Source: Hypsibius dujardini
Taxonomy: Eukaryota > Tardigrada > Eutardigrada > Parachela > Hypsibiidae
Length of the DNA: 20,121 nucleotides
Direction of reading: 5' to 3'
Assembly: GCA_001579985.1 (NCBI GenBank)
Contig: LRSR01014335.1
Location: forward strand, 1 to 20,121
This document shows positions 19,176-20,121 of the stretch, piece after piece (position 1 is the stretch's first letter; the number at the start of each line of letters is the position of its first letter). The position numbers and the translations under genes were made by a program. The notes below the pieces were generated by a model. That model did no database searches, was not told the DNA's origin, and worked only from the letters and a program-made list of their open reading frames with translations.

Positions 19176-20121
19176 TCAAGCTAACCTTCCAATGAACGCC
19201 ACCAACTGAGCTATCATTTCTTCTGCTTCCTCTCGGACAGTATCTGATTTGATTGCCTTCGCGTGGTGCTTCATAGCGTCGACCACCGCGGCTAGCTCGA
19301 CTGCAAAATTAAATTCCGAGCACAACTTCTGTATCTCGAGGCAACGGTCCTTTACCAACTGCAGTTTGTTCTGCAGAAGGCTCTTCACCAAGCTTACATC
19401 TGCTTGGGCCGTACCCAGTTTAACATCGTACATCACATTCGAAACGGTCTTTGTAGAGGCTGAATTTTGGCGCTCCAGCATGACTTGCAGAATTTCAGCA
19501 AGTGTCTGCTCCTTCTTCACCAACTTTTTCTTGGCAAGGTAGTGCTGCTTGTGTCCACAGTGACATTTAAAGCATGTTCCGAATCGTAACTGTGAGCAAA
19601 ATCCTACTGCGCGTGCACCGGGCCAGACCACCTTGCAGTTGGCGTGACAGGTTATATCAAGATGGACGTTACAAAATGTGCTGTAAGTATCTGCGTCTTG
19701 TAGCTCATAACAGGTGATTACTTTGGAGCTTTTGTAGTCGGCAAAAAGTAAAGCGTCACCGGCAGCATTAGGCGACTCGGTGATATGTTGTTCGAACATA
19801 CTTTGAACGGTCTGCAAACTACTGATATCCATAAGAACTGAACGCAGATCAGCCTTGATTTTAGCCAATGACTGCTCAATTGCTCCGAACGATGCTGTTG
19901 AAACGGCGTCTAGGGTCCCGATGGCTGTGAGCAGTCTTTTGAGTTCACTGATCGAGGTTTGCCAGTCCTTTATCAATTCGCGCTCGTCTAAGGGGCCATC
20001 GTCGAGGCCACGACAGAGTGCCGAGTTTTGCATGTGGAATACATGCTCCGGTTTAAATTCCCAAGGCTTCAACTGTGCAAGGTCATAGTTGCAAGTGAGA
20101 CGTGTACAGTTAGTCAGGACA
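19176..20121 (-). CDS. C-terminal part of a second AIG1/IMAP-like GTPase (5' end outside window)
   Basis: One open exon runs from the window edge to TGA at 19178-19176, giving 314 residues. It starts at the G4-region strand VLTNCTR and continues PWEFKPEHVFHMQNSAL, in register with the neighbouring gene's LLTNCSR...PWRITENNVFAMNNAAF. It carries the same Cys/His block with nearly the same spacing: C-x2-H-x4-C-H-x2-C-x12-C-x7-C-x2-C-x-C-x4-H. A helical tail follows (KLCSEFNFAVELAAVVDAMK), matching the first gene's tail (KEVCSGYNFVAETKSVVGIL). Same orientation, same exon structure at the 3' end and matching motifs show tandem duplication followed by strong divergence. The P-loop and any SAM-like exon should lie past the right edge. 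Cellular role unknown. Confidence 0.75.
   Translation of the reverse strand, partial: VLTNCTRLTCNYDLAQLKPWEFKPEHVFHMQNSALCRGLDDGPLDERELIKDWQTSISELKRLLTAIGTLDAVSTASFGAIEQSLAKIKADLRSVLMDISSLQTVQSMFEQHITESPNAAGDALLFADYKSSKVITCYELQDADTYSTFCNVHLDITCHANCKVVWPGARAVGFCSQLRFGTCFKCHCGHKQHYLAKKKLVKKEQTLAEILQVMLERQNSASTKTVSNVMYDVKLGTAQADVSLVKSLLQNKLQLVKDRCLEIQKLCSEFNFAVELAAVVDAMKHHAKAIKSDTVREEAEEMIAQLVAFIGRLA

Overview
This is nuclear DNA from an animal, most likely an invertebrate bilaterian. The genes are split by GT-AG introns, some only 60-150 nt long. One gene is a TRH/EFLamide-type rhodopsin-family GPCR, a metazoan class. Spacers carry simple repeats, AT-rich tracts and homopolymer G/C runs. Nothing looks bacterial or viral. 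I cannot name the phylum from the sequence alone.

Layout. (1) 1-2346: no recognisable exon, probably the upstream intron or flank of the receptor gene. (2) 2347-6295, plus strand: the last five coding exons of a TRH-receptor-like GPCR, from the end of TM3 to the stop. One intron holds a CTGT microsatellite, one holds a CAGRCA minisatellite, and the 2.2-kb intron holds perfect palindromes and two full CRE palindromes. (3) 6296-9840: sparse spacer with a possible Kazal-like fragment and an AT-rich island. (4) 9920-11224, plus strand: a very divergent Hsp70-type ATPase domain with altered phosphate loops and no normal substrate-binding domain. (5) 11714-13412, plus strand: a shortened clathrin-heavy-chain-like gene built from two separate parts of the clathrin leg. 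Splice phases allow items 4 and 5 to be one gene, an Hsp70 ATPase head on clathrin leg repeats. (6) 17129-13841, minus strand: a three-exon gene for a 596-residue protein with a SAM-like N-terminus, an AIG1/IMAP-like G domain, a Cys/His cassette and a helical tail. (7) 20121-19176, minus strand: the C-terminal part of a tandem paralogue of item 6.

The most notable points are the Hsp70/clathrin pairing (Hsc70 is the ATPase that uncoats clathrin) and the tandem GTPases that share a precisely spaced Cys/His cassette but lack a canonical G4 motif. Homologies are recognised from memory of the families. Exon boundaries come from splice-site consensus and phase arithmetic, and no search was run.
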